Source: Steromphala cineraria (lineage: Eukaryota; Mollusca; Gastropoda; Trochida; Trochidae). Taken from it: 64,000 nucleotides of DNA. Made by a program: the position numbers and the translations under genes. A model generated the notes under the pieces. It ran no database searches and was not told the DNA's origin. It worked only from the letters and a program-made list of their open reading frames with translations. Location of the stretch: positions 75,357,338 to 75,421,337 of the forward strand of contig OU744720.1 of the NCBI GenBank assembly GCA_916613615.1, read 5' to 3'. Of this stretch, positions 24,834 to 35,843 are shown piece after piece; the first letter of the stretch is position 1, and every line of letters begins with the position of its first letter.

Positions 24834-26366
24834 TTGGACAACAAAGATTGTATGTATGAGGTGTGTCAGAAATGCAGCCAACAGAACGACCTCAATCACT
24901 TGTCTCAAGAAGAATCCGAAAATGTATCCTGGGAACAGTGGAAGACAGAGCGAGAGGCTAGAGCAGTGAAAGGGGAGATCAAAGATATATCAAAAACTGC
25001 AAAAGTTCAAGTCAAGGGCATGAGGAGTGAACTAGTGGATGAGTATAATAATCAGATGAGTCGGTTTAAACGGCACGTGTTCAACATTAAAAACCAGATG
25101 AAACATTATAGACATCTGAAAGAAAACATCAAGGAAAATGAATTTCTCATCCACATTGACTTTGCCGAAAACTTTATGTGCAAATACATTTCTGAAATTC
25201 AAGGCATACATTTCGGAGCTTCAAAGCATCAACTGACACTTCACACAGGCGTGTACTACATTCACAGTCAGGAAAATCCTGTGACATTTTGTACAGTGTC
25301 AGATTCACTTGAGCATGGACCTCCCGGGATATGGGCATATCTGAAACCAGTGTTAGATGACATTCAAGTTTCTTTTCCATCTGTAGACACATTACACTTT
25401 TTCAGTGATGGTCCATCTGTCCAATATCGTCAAAAGAATAATTTCTTTTATTTCTCGACAGTCCTGAATGAGAGAGGCATAAAGGAGTCTTCATGGAGTT
25501 TTCATGAATGTGGACCAGATGGGATTGGAGGTGCATTGAAACGCATGGCCAATCTCAAGGTATTGCAAGGCACAGACATCATGAATGCATCTCAGTTCAT
25601 AAAAGAGCTCAATCAGTCAGGAACATCCATAAAATTGTATGAAGTAACATCCCATGATGTTCAAGAAGTTGCAAAGTCTTACAGCAAAGGGCTGCCAACC
25701 ATTCCAGGTACCCAAAAACTACATCAAATTTTCACTAGATCACCAAAGGAAATCTTGTATCGTGACGTCAGCTGCATTTGTGATGGCACAGGTCTGCACA
25801 AAGAACATGAATGGAAGAAGTTCACATTTCCAAGCCAAAAGGGTAGAAAAAGAAAAACAACTCATGTAGAGAAAGGAACATTTGGTACAGGAGAAACCAT
25901 GAATGAAATTCCTCTGCAACAGGAAGTGACTACCAAAACAAAGGCAGTTTCAACAAAGAACAAATCAACAAAACAAGAAAACAACACATCAGGAGACGAG
26001 CATAACATTGAAAATGACAAGGCTGAAAGGTTACCTCAGGTACCTGCAACCCTTTCTAACCAAGAGGAAATCACTGACATGTATGAATATCATCTCAAGC
26101 AGTTAGGAAAGTGTAGCTCCTTTGCTGAACTGAGATCAAAGTGTGAGACTTTGAATCTACCAGACATTGATGGTTCAGCAAGAAACATACTGGAAACCCA
26201 TATGACCGTTGATCAGTTGGCATTGGACTTTTTTCCTGATGATGTTCCTGGAGATCAAGTTTTGTTTCCTGTAATTGTCAGAGCAGATGGAGATTTTCTT
26301 CCTTCTTCAGGCAGTGTCTTTGCTTTTGGTTGCATCGATAGAGTAACAGAGATTCGTCATGCATAG
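24834..26366 (+). pseudogene. DDE-like catalytic core of the transposon protein
   Basis: An open stretch of 510 codons. It begins in a Cys-rich segment (DCMYEVCQKC) and a charged helical region, then the most conserved core: LIHIDFAENF (Asp near residue 109), GIHFGASKHQLTLHTGVYY, TLHFFSDGPSVQYRQKNNF (Asp near 192) and FHECGPDGIGGALKR (Glu near 225 and Asp near 229). The spacing and the strand-like contexts of these acids suggest an RNase H-fold DDE/D nuclease, but this is inference from the motif pattern. The C-terminal part has KEHEWKKFTFPSQKGRK and a hydrophilic linker, then the OTU-like domain. The frame breaks at 26366 by a single-base shift; the reading continues one frame over as VVELALNEDTYLD. 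Confidence 0.75.
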
Positions 26367-26850
26367 TAGTAGAGTTGGCACTTAACGAAGACACCTACCT
26401 AGACAGCTGTTTCCTAAGGCGTGGAACCAATCTGAATGCAGCAGCAGATGACCCAAGAAAAGCGTTTTGGATTTATTCAGATGAATGGGAATCCGGAGTA
26501 CCCCCTTCAGAGTATGCTTTTCGAAGTGTCTATCAAAAGGAAGTCATAAAGATAACCAAACCTAGATCTTTCATGCGAATGTGGCAACTTTTTGCACTTG
26601 CAACAGTTTTAAAAATGCCCATATATTCAACATATCCTCGACTTGGCAGTAAAAAGGTTCGCCAACATCTTCATCGAATCATTTACCCAAGAATCAGAGA
26701 AAAAAGAGACATTGCTGTCATTATGTGGAGCACAACACGTTCAGACATGGTGAATGAGTATTGGACAGCAAATCACTTTGTGCCAGCTTTGCCAGTTGAC
26801 AAAGTACATAGTGTTGAGTTGGAACATGATGCAGAGAACGTTACGGATAG
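26270..26850 (+). pseudogene. OTU/vertnin-like domain of the transposon protein
   Basis: Crosses the frameshift at 26366. The sequence VIVRADGDFLPSSGSVFAFG corresponds to the OTU start motif, normally DG(D/N)C; here the nucleophile Cys position is Phe (TTT, one base from TGT). After the shift come ELALNEDTYLD, SDEWESGVPPSEYAFRSVY, RMWQLFALATVLKMPIYSTY, and WTANHFVPALP, whose His is the expected catalytic His. OTU folds are cysteine deubiquitinases in their active form; vertnin-type relatives are known in vertebrates. This copy would lack peptidase activity, whether by decay or as a family trait cannot be told from one copy. Confidence 0.7.
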
Positions 26851-26916
26851 AGATGATGACACTCAACATTTTGAAGTTGGAAGAGAAGAGGATTTTGGAA
26901 ATGACAGAGAGAGGAA

Positions 26917-27650
26917 AGTAGGTACAGATGAGGTGAGCAAACAGGATACAGGAGATGGGAGAAGACAGGATACAGATGAGTTGAGCAGACAGGATACAGG
27001 AGATGGGAACATACAGGATACAGATGAGTTGAGCAGACAGGATACAGGAGATGGGAACAGACAGGATACAGATGATTTGAGCAGACAGGATACAGGAGAT
27101 GGGAACATACAGGATACAGATAAGGTGAGCAAACAGGATACAGGAGATGGGAGAAGACAGGATACAGATGAGTTGAGCAGACAGGATACAGGAGATGGGA
27201 ACAGACATGAGACAGATGAGTTGAGCAGACAGGATACAGGAGATGGGAAAATACAGGATACAGTCGAGTTAAGCCGACAGGATACAGGAGATGGGAAAAG
27301 ACAGGATATAGGAGATCGGAACAGACAGGATACAGATGATTTGAGCAGACAGGATACAGGAGATTGGAACAGATCGGATACAGGAGATGGGAACAGACAT
27401 GAGACAGATGAGATGAGGATACAGGAGATGGGAACATACAGGATACAGATGAGTTGAGCAGACACGATACAGGAGATGGGAACAGACATGATACAGATGA
27501 GATGAGCAGACAGGATACAGGAGATGGGAACATACAGGATACAGATGAGTTGAGCAGACAGGATACAGGAGATGGGAACAGACAGGATACAGGAGATAGG
27601 AACAGACAGGATGCAGGAGATGGAAGCAGACAGGATACAAAGGCTACATG
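26917..27650 (+). repeat. Coding minisatellite, 48-bp unit (16-residue repeat)
   Basis: Tandem units of CAGGATACAGGAGATGGGAA and CAGACAGGATACAGATGAG and variants encode repeats of the type RQDTGDGNRQDTDELS. They form a long, acidic, serine/threonine-rich disordered linker between the OTU-like domain and the C-terminal domain. Variant units (NIQDTDE, RRQDTDE, NRHETDE) show internal expansion. A frame change occurs within the array near 27415, so the C-terminal part is read one frame over. The minus strand is also open in all frames across the array, which is a consequence of the repeat. Confidence 0.9.
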
Positions 27651-28011
27651 CGAGCAGGATAGACAAAATGTAGGGTGCAAGAATATAGTAGAAAGGGGAC
27701 TGAAAATAGAAAAAGATCTGCTTGTGATTGAACATGCTGAGATAATAGAGTCGCTTGCTGTTAAGAAGCATGTGGTTGTTTCCTATGATAAGGAGTTGTT
27801 CCCAGGAGTTATCAAAGAAATTGATTGGGAAAACAAGGATATATATGTAGAATGTATGAAAAAGAGGTGTGAAGAGAACATGTTTACATGGCCAAGAAAG
27901 AAGGATAGCTGTTGGTATCCATTCTCTCGCATCAGAGCAATGATACCTCGACCACAAAATATTGGAAGATCAGTGTTCTCTGTTGAAGGCTGGGAAAATA
28001 TTTCCAATTAG
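27651..28011 (+). pseudogene. C-terminal domain of the transposon protein
   Basis: The open frame after the coding repeat ends with IESLAVKKHVVVSYDKELFP, GVIKEIDWENKDIYVECMKK, NMFTWPRKKDSCWYPFSRIR and a stop at 28009. The pattern VVVSYDxxxFPGVIxEI followed by WP+xDxCWxP is conserved at the C-terminus of this family and resembles a small beta-barrel (chromo/Tudor-like) module; that comparison is by pattern only. It is out of frame with the upstream OTU-like part because of an indel inside the 48-bp array. Confidence 0.65.
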
Positions 28012-28528
28012 TTTGAGTTCCCCCATTTGTTTGTTTTTTATTGAAAGTTGCTCAGCTCTGAACTGTTCACGTTCATTATACCTTTTCATATTTTATTTTT
28101 ACTTACAAATCCAATCCAAGAGTTACGAAGATGGGCCAAAATCATGTAATTAAGATCTGAATCTGAGATAGACAAACTTTGTGATAACATATTTTTTATT
28201 GGACATGTTGAAATGTCCATAATCCGTCCTGTTTGATTGTTGTTGGTTTATGTTATTTCACTTACTGTTATATTTGAATTTTAAAGATTATCAACTGTTA
28301 CAGTTCACCATGTTGAAAGGTCTCCATTCTTGTCAGATTGTTTATATTTTTTGTATCTTCTACTGTAAAGTGCAGGTACAAAATAACCTGACACAGTGAT
28401 ATTACAGTGGTGTAATGATTGCTCTCCATACAGCTTTTCATATTGCGTTTATGCTTGTTAATCTAAAACAATCAGGTTCATTATGGTACTAGTATGATGC
28501 AGTTTAACATCTATTATTAACATTCAAT
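28012..28528. other. 3' flank of the transposon gene, nothing further seen
   Basis: AT-rich sequence between the stop codon and the first right-side motif. No clear AATAAA signal was identified and no repeat was seen. Confidence 0.45.
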
Positions 28529-30285
28529 GTCAGTGATGTTACCTTTCCTTGTTACCTTTGGAGTACACTGTAGATTTATCAGAATATCTGACTTCTTACA
28601 TTGTTAAAGAGTGCCAAAACGAAGATGAAAATGATAATCAAATTCATTGCTTTTTCATGACACTAATAGTATCTATATTATAACTATTAGTATTATTATT
28701 ATCAAAGATCTACCAATCAAGCAAATTGGCATGTATGTAAATGATGAAATATGACAACAGTGCCTATATCCCAAATATAATAATACAATTATTAATTGCA
28801 ATTTAATTTCAATGATGTTATCTTTGCAGTCAATGATGTTACTGTTTGTTAACGAAAATGATTTGATGCCAAACAAATTGTGAATGCATAGTTACACATC
28901 AGACTGTCTGGGCTCCCATCTTTAGATGATGAAAAATTAGAAAGGCTTCTCATCTTTTGAGAAAACATAAAATAATTGTTTTTTTAGTTATGCCATGTCA
29001 GCATTGTTACCTTTCTTGTCAATGGTGTTACCATTAATGTATTGAATTATTACCGAAAGCCCACACAAAGTGATTCAATGGACTCAAGGCAATTTGGTAT
29101 TTTCAATAGTTAGTGAAAATTGACAAATTGCCTTGATTTTGAAATATTTGCACCTTTTGAAAGCATTTTTGCAAATTTATGTCAGTGATGTTACCTTTTC
29201 TGTCAGTGATGTTACCATTTACTGTTGATATAGGATATTTCTATAAAAGAACTATAAGAAGTACATCTATTAACACTAGGCATTTGGCATTTATATAATT
29301 TAATGAAATAATAAAGCAGTGCCTTATTCATGACAGTATTGCGACGGTTAGAAAGTATTTCTTGCAGTTTGATGTCAGTGATGTTACCTTTTCTGTCAGT
29401 GATGTTACCATTTGTCAGAGAAAACTTTGTTCTTAGAAAAAATGCTCAACATTTTTGCATATTTAAACATAAACCAATCTAGCTGTTAAGATTGGATAAT
29501 GAATTAATTCTAAAGTGCTTCATCTTTGTAGAGATACTGATTATATAAGCTGAATTCCATAAGTTGTCAGTGATGTTACCTTTTCTGTCAGTGATGTTAC
29601 CATTTTATGTTGATATATGATATTTCTATAAAAGAAACATATTAAGAAGTACATCTATTAACACTAGGCATTTGGCATTTATGTAACTCAATGAAATAAT
29701 AAAACGGTGCCTTGTTCATGACACTTTTGCGATGGTTAGAAAGTATTTCTTGCAGTTTGATGTCAGTGATGTTACCGTTTCTGTCAGTGATGTCAGAGAA
29801 AAGTTTGTTTTCAGAAAAATGCTCAATATATTTGCATATTTAAACATAAACCAATCTAGCTGTTAAGATTGGATAATGAATTAGTTCAATAGTGCTACAT
29901 CTTTGTAGAGATACTGATTATATAAGCTGAATTCCATAAGTTGTCAGTGATGTTAACTTTTCTGTCAGTGATGTTACCATTTATCATTGATGTTACCACG
30001 AACAAAATCTTTTATTTTGAGAGGAATAATAGCCAGAAAAGTGAATTGACACTGTTTTGATGGAATTTGCCCTGTGTACACAAAACGGCGTGACTCTTTG
30101 TATCTTCAGTTTCACATTTTGTAAGTACATTCGTAAAAATCTAAATTCTAGAATAATTTTTCATTAATTTTTTTTCAGGAAACCTATAATATGTCTTAGA
30201 TGGAATGTATCAGTGAACTTATTTAAAAAAAATAATGTACTAGTTATTAATGAAAGCTAAAAATGTTTTGGTAACATCACTGACA
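28529..30285 (-). repeat. Right subterminal motif region of the 14.2-kb element
   Basis: Copies of GTCAGTGATGTTACC occur at about 28529, 29181, 29202, 29373, 29394, 29565, 29586, 29761, 29942 and 29963, with weaker versions near 28810-28840 and 28995-29030. They are commonly in pairs whose starts are 21 bp apart, the same spacing as on the left but in opposite orientation. The pairs sit in a diverged ~390-bp tandem duplication (phrases CTATTAACACTAGGCATTTG and AACATAAACCAATCTAGC recur). The outermost copy (about 30270) is flipped, mirroring the left end. This side is not homogenised like the left. Confidence 0.85.
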
Positions 30286-30450
30286 TATATTCTTAACTCA
30301 ACATCTTTATGAGTAGATATTTTTATTACCAGACTTGTTTAAGATTGCATAATCTGGATTTACATTTTCAGACATTGCCTTGTTCAAAATGTTCAATTAA
30401 AATTTGAATTTGAAAACTATTTTATCTTTGTTGTCACTTCCACCAAATGA

Positions 30451-30472
30451 CTCCATTTTTTTAGAATGATCC
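30451..30472 (-). repeat. Right terminal inverted repeat of the 14.2-kb element
   Basis: Reads CTCCATTTTTTTAGAATGAT then CC on the + strand, complementary to 16267-16288 except one position. ATAC follows directly. Confidence 0.9.
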
Positions 30473-30509
30473 ATACACAAAAGGTATATTTCGGTTTCAC
30501 CATAGATAT

Positions 30510-33228
30510 GTATCATCCCAACTTGAAATCCCGTCCCATCTTAAGATGGGACGCGTCCCAACTTGGAATCCTAAGTTGGGACGTCCCATCTTAAGATGGG
30601 ACGGGGAATATTAAAACATGCATGTAATTATCTTATTTAAACATGAATTGTGATAAGAATGATATTTATTAATACTAACGGTATATACGTTTGACACGTA
30701 CAAGAAAAATGAAATTTGATGTTGATTTACTCGACTTACTGGCTTGGATTCAACTCCCACCTTCTACAAGCGAGTGAACACAACAAGTATGTATAAAACA
30801 CGATGTCAACATTCATTTACTTAATTAACATTTACCGTAAATGACTCCAAACTCTCAGATATGGCCGTCCCAACTTGGAATTTCTGACGGTTGTGAATGT
30901 TAACTCATTAAAGATATAAAATATAATTTTCACACTAAAATATTATATTACGACAATACAACTTGATTGTTTTATGTAAGTTTATACTATTTTATACATT
31001 CAGAAAAATAAACATTAACCGTAAAGGACTCAAAACTCCCAGACATTGCCGTCCCAACTTGGAATTTCTATCGGTTTTGACTGCTAACTCATTAAAAATA
31101 TATAATAAACTATTCACACTAAGATATTATATTCCAACACTATAACTTGATTGTATTATGTAAATTTATACTATTTTATACATTCAGAAAAATAAACATT
31201 AACCGTAAAGGACTCAAAACTCCCAGACATTGCCGTCCCAACTTGGAATTTCTATCGGTTTTGACTGCTAACTCATTTAAAATATAAAATAAAATTTTGA
31301 CACTAAGATATTATATTCCTACACTATAACTTGATTGTATTATGTAAGTTTATACTATTTTATGCATTCAGAAAAATAAACATGAACCGTAAAGTACTCC
31401 AAAGAAACAGACATGGCCGTCCCAACTTGGAATTTCTATCGGTTTTGACTGCTAACTCATTAAACATATATAATAAAATTTTCACACTAAAATATTATAT
31501 TACGACAATACAACTTGATTGTTTTATGTAACTAAATACTATTTCATACTTACAGAAAAATAAACTTTACCCAAAATTGACTCAAAACTCTCAGACATGG
31601 CCGTCCCAACTTGGAATTTCTATCGGTTTTGACTGCTCACTCATTTAAAATATAAAATAAATTTTCACACTAAGATATTATATTCCTACACTATAACTTG
31701 ATTGTATTATGTAAGTTTATACTATTTTATACATTCAGAAAAAATAACATTAACCGTAAAGGACTCAAAACTCCCAGACATTGCCGTCCCAACTTGGAAT
31801 TTCTATCGGTTTTGACTGCTAACTCATTAAAAATATAAAATAAAATTTTGACACTGAGATATGATATTACGACAATACAACTTGGTTTTATGTAATTGAA
31901 TACTATTACATACTTACAGAAAAATAAACTTTATCCAATAATCACTCAAAACTCTCAGACATGGCCGTCCCAACTTGGAATTTCTATTGGTTTTGACTGC
32001 TAACTCATTAAAAATATAAAATAAAATTGTGACACTAAGATATGATATTCCTACACTATAACTTGATTGTATTATGTAAGTTCATACTATTTTATAAAAT
32101 TTATAGATCCTTTCAATAAATTTTAGTCATCAATATGTTAATTTTGTGCTAGGTGTTTTATGTTCAATAATAATTTTTGTTCTCTCAGTTAAGAGTTGTT
32201 GAATGTTACACATTTTGGTAAACCTTTCATACACATAATCCTTTCAGTAAACACATACATCAATACAGTTTTTTAAATGTGTTTATATTTGATTTAATCA
32301 AGCTTGTTACATGATAAGTAAACAAACCATTTTACAGCCTGTTTAAAAACAACAAGATTTTTCTTCCCCCAACTCAGTGTTGTTTTAAACATACATTAGT
32401 GACAGTTGTCAAATTGGTGCCCATCCATGACTGATTGGAATTGCTTGCTGACATGAATGACTCAATGTCAGTCTCGAATTCTCTAACATGCCAAGCTGTC
32501 AGATTAACTTACCCAAAGTGCTTAGTTTAGGAATGGATAGCGTTGTAACACACATTGAGAAAAGCCTTTACATTGGATTTCTATGTACATTTGGAGTATC
32601 ATTTCTTTGTATAAGGTAAGCTGGTTTCACATTTGAAGGCGATATTATCTATAGTAAATAAATAAAGAGGGTCTATTTGTTGATTTTCTTAATACATGTA
32701 TTTCATAGTATATAAAATACAGATAAGTTTATTCACATTTATGTTCATTTTCAAATAAAGGTCGCTTGGTTTGTGCTGTTATGTTGTTTACGTTGTTTCT
32801 TAGTTTGTTTACTTTGTTTCAATTCCTATGTTGATGGTTTATGACTGAAAAAGAACAGAAAATGATGTATACTAAATCATCGATGTGTTATAAAGCGTAA
32901 ATGCAAATAAAAATGATCAGTAAATGAATGTTGACATCGTGTTTTTACATACTTGTTGTGTTCACTCGCTGGTAGAAGGTGGGAGTTGAATCCAAGCCCG
33001 TAAGTCGAGTAAATCAACATAAAATTTCATTTTTCCTGTGCGTGTCAAACGTATATACCGTTAATATTAATAAATATCATTTTCAACACAATTCATGTTT
33101 AAATAAGATAATTACATGCATGTTTTAATATTCCCCGTCCCATCTTAAGATGGGACGTCCCAACTTAGGATTCCAAGTTGGGACGCGTCCCATCTTACGA
33201 TGGGGCGGATCCGCAGTTGGGATGATAC
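30510..33228. mobile_element. 2.7-kb non-coding element with ~310-bp palindromic inverted repeats
   Basis: Left arm 30510-30821 and right arm 32919-33228 are inverted copies with modest divergence. The ends are GTATCATCCCAACT and AGTTGGGATGATAC. AGATAT precedes (30504-30509) and AGATAC follows (33229-33234), a candidate 6-bp duplication with one mismatch. Near each end are nested palindromes, including GTCCCATCTTAAGATGGGAC, and CGTCCCAACTTGGAATCC facing AAGTTGGGACG. The interior holds seven ~184-bp tandem units and about 800 bp of unrelated sequence. No protein is encoded, so it is non-autonomous. It lies 27 bp from the target duplication of the 14.2-kb element. Superfamily unknown. Confidence 0.85.
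30867..32100 (+). repeat. Seven-unit ~184-bp tandem array inside the 2.7-kb element
   Basis: GTCCCAACTTGGAATTTCT recurs at about 30867, 31051, 31234, 31419, 31603, 31787 and 31967, with units also sharing CGGTTTTGACTGCTAACTC and ACTTGATTGTATTATGTAAG. The first 15 bases of the motif also occur in the element's terminal arms (GTCCCAACTTGGAATCC). Short open frames inside units are repeat-generated and not called as genes. Confidence 0.9.
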
Positions 33229-33274
33229 AGATACACCACGTGGTGTCGTTATCTGGTCAATATGATAGATAGTT

Positions 33275-33880
33275 ATTTTTTTCCAATTTTTTAAAACTTT
33301 TTATTTTTGTTTCATTTTTGGTTACACATGGTTGATGTTATAGAAACAGCACATGGGTTAACATAAATAACTTGTTACACATTGAAAACATGGATAGGTG
33401 GCCATTTACAATGGCATTAATTGTGGCTACTTAATAATATATGACAATCTCTGCTTGAACCGTTCGGAACTGTGACACAGAGTGTCTTATTCTATGGGCA
33501 AAAATTATCTTTTTTATCAATATCAAAATTGTATTGAAAGGCCCATAGGCACTATTTGTATATCCTAGGAGGATATCAATATCCTGAAAGTTGATCCAAA
33601 TATCTGCTTCGTTCTGAAGCCAGCCAGATCGGGATTACCATGGGGCATTCACAAAATAGATGAAACATGGTTTCTGGAAATTTTTTACAGTAACTACACA
33701 GGTCAGATTCTATATTTCCCATCTTACATAGTAAATAGTTCACTGGCAATACAAAATGTAATAATTAATATTGAAACCACTGAAGATTACAGAGGGTAAC
33801 ACATGTAAATGGAATAGTATTGTACAGACACTGATCTCTCTCAGTGATATTGACTAATAGTATTCCTTCCCACTTCCAAA
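33275..33880 (-). pseudogene. LINE ORF2 C-terminal fragment, minus strand
   Basis: The minus strand reads LQWFQY, stop, LLHFVLPVNYLLCKMGNIES, then DLCSYCKKFPETMFHLFCEC, a CxxC...HxxxC zf-RVT knuckle, and PMVIPIWL. This is the same region as in the fragment at 7872-9224. Further along, broken ILLSSHN-HCKWP sequence corresponds to the closing IxxxKxxIYKCK segment. Several in-frame stops; 5'-truncated. The presence of two such fragments suggests related LINEs have been active in the lineage. Confidence 0.65.
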
Positions 33881-34200
33881 AGTAGTCTTTGGTTTAGTTA
33901 AGAACTGAAGTACAATTTATAAGATTTGTGTAGTTAACGTGTGGTCCTTTCAATGATTTTAGTAAGTGAAACATACTGGGTGGAATAATTGGATTTTGTA
34001 TCTTAATCCAAACCCCTTAAAATGTATGAGGTACACAGCAATGATCTTTATAGACCCACAATTTCAACATTGTAAATCCTGGAAATCATAATTATACGTT
34101 GATAGGCAAATGACAAAAATTATACAAAATATTTGCATGGATGCTTGTGTGTAATGGTTTTCAATTTATTGCTTTGATTTGTTTAAAATACTATTAAAAA

Positions 34201-35146
34201 TAGAGCCATTGGCTCTGTAGCTCATCAGGCTTCATCATTAATTATGCTTTAGAGTGTGGCCAATGTGATTCCCCCGTTGTAGAGGCCACAGGGTCACCAT
34301 TAAATTAAGTATATAGGCGACAAGTTTCAGCTTTCTAGGCCTTACACTTCAGGAGGAGAAGATGAAAATAGATTTGAAGAACGCTCCTGTTGCCTTTATT
34401 AGGGGTCACAGGGCCACCAAAGCTACAATTTATAATCCTCACTAGTCAAAGAGTCTGTACACAAAGTTTCAGCTTTCTAGGCCTCATGGTTCTGGAGAAA
34501 AAGATGAAAATAGGTTTTAGGACGTGACATATGTGGCCCTTATTAGGTGTCACAGGGCCACCAAAGCTACAAATTATAATCCTCACTAGTCAAGGAGTCT
34601 GTACACAAAGTTTCAGCTTTCTAGGCCTCATGGTTCTGGAGAAGAAGATGAAAATAGGTTTTTAGGGCGTGGCCCCTGTGGCCCTTATTAGGGGTCACAG
34701 GGCCACCAAAGCTATAATTTATAATCCTCACTAGTTAAGGAGTCGGTACACAAAGTTTCAGCTTTCTAGGCCTCATGGTTCTGGAGAAGAAGATGAAAAT
34801 AGGTTTTTAGGGCGTGGCATATGTGCCCTTATTAGGGGTCACAGGGCCACCAAAGCTACAATTTATAATCCTCACTAGTCAAGGAGTCTGTACACAAAGT
34901 TTCAGCTTTCTAGGCCTCATTGCTCTCGAGAAGAAGATGAAAAAAGGGTTTTAGGGTGTGGCCCCTGTGGCCCTTATTATGGGTCACAGGGCCACCAAAG
35001 CTACAAATTATAATCCTCACTAGTCAAGGAGTCTGTACACAAAGTTTCAGCTTTCTAGGCCTCATGGTTCTGGAGAAGAAGATGAAAATAGGTTTTTAAG
35101 GTGTGGCCCTTATTAGGGGTCACAGGGCCACCAAAGCTACAATTTA
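34201..35146 (+). mobile_element. Minisatellite-bearing element, copy 2, left part
   Basis: Begins TAGAGCCATTGGCTCTGTAG and CTCATCAGG, as in copy 1, followed by about six ~146-bp units (TTTCAGCTTTCTAGGCC at roughly 34325, 34466, 34609, 34755, 34898 and 35045). It breaks off inside a unit at GCTACAATTTA. The missing remainder, with tail, is found 10.4 kb away at 45554. Confidence 0.85.
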
Positions 35147-35169
35147 CACGTGAAGAAAAATGCCCGTAT

Positions 35170-35335
35170 ACTGGACCAGTATACGTCAGTAAACCACCCT
35201 AATATACTGAGGTATACTAATTAGGAAACCACCCTAATTTACTGACGTATACTGGTCAGTATACTCTGAATTTCCATAGCTCAGTATATCTCAGTATATC
35301 TCAGTATATCTCAGTATATCTCAGTTTACGTCAGG
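35170..35335 (+). repeat. Left subterminal GTATACTG palindrome cluster
   Basis: Contains GTATACTGGACCAGTATAC, GAGGTATACT, and GTATACTGGTCAGTATAC, then five 10-bp steps of CTCAGTATAT and a final CTCAGTTTACGTCAG. Similar palindromes lie at the right end (45418-45553) in inverted arrangement. Probable recognition sites for the mobilising transposase (inference by analogy with CACTA elements). Confidence 0.7.
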
Positions 35336-35843
35336 AAGTGCTCATTTAAACAAATTCAAGATACATTTGATTTTTGTGTTATTTATAATGTAGTATTTAT
35401 ATATTGTTTGGTTTATTCCAGCTGCAATTCTTCTAATCGAACTTTTAGTTAGATAAATAGATAAATGTGATAGATAACGTACGACACCATAAACCCAAAT
35501 GACCTACTCGTTTTTAAATGAGTTGTGTAGTACTGTGTACACAATTGAATTTATCGGCGGGTCAAAGTGAGTAATAACATTGATAGGATAGAGTAAAAAC
35601 CATTAACAGTGAATTAGATTTGAAGGTCATAAACTAAATGATTTTGTAACAATGTTTCAGATTCTGTAATATCGTATGGAAACAGGTCTGAAGTATCGCT
35701 AGGGGAGAATGAACAGTTATGAATTAACACTTTTACTGATTTATTCACGACTTAAATTAGCCTTACATATATATCATCATAATAGAAATTTAAATACCGA
35801 TGGATATCTATATCAATGCGGCTTATTAAACGTTGTTCTTTAA

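Larger units (their letters stand above)
16267..30472 (+). mobile_element. 14.2-kb DNA transposon, DDE-like plus OTU gene, satellite-filled ends
   Basis: The left end (16267-16288) starts GGGTCATTCTAAAA and the right end (30451-30472) is its complement with one mismatch. ATAC abuts both ends (16263-16266 and 30473-30476), a 4-bp target duplication. Inside lie a left subterminal array of ~194-bp units (17022-23405), a decayed multi-domain gene on + (23762-28011) and a right subterminal region (28529-30285) with the same 15-bp motif in the opposite orientation. The protein belongs to a family that I recognise as multicopy in cnidarian, molluscan and fish genomes, usually annotated as uncharacterised. 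I do not recognise a named transposon superfamily for this combination of end sequence and duplication length. Inactive as it stands because the gene is frameshifted. Confidence 0.85.

Noticed and set aside
26741..27957. Long minus-strand open frames with CILSxPIS-like repeats
   Set aside because: They are the antisense of the 48-bp coding minisatellite; the plus strand has conserved domains on both sides.
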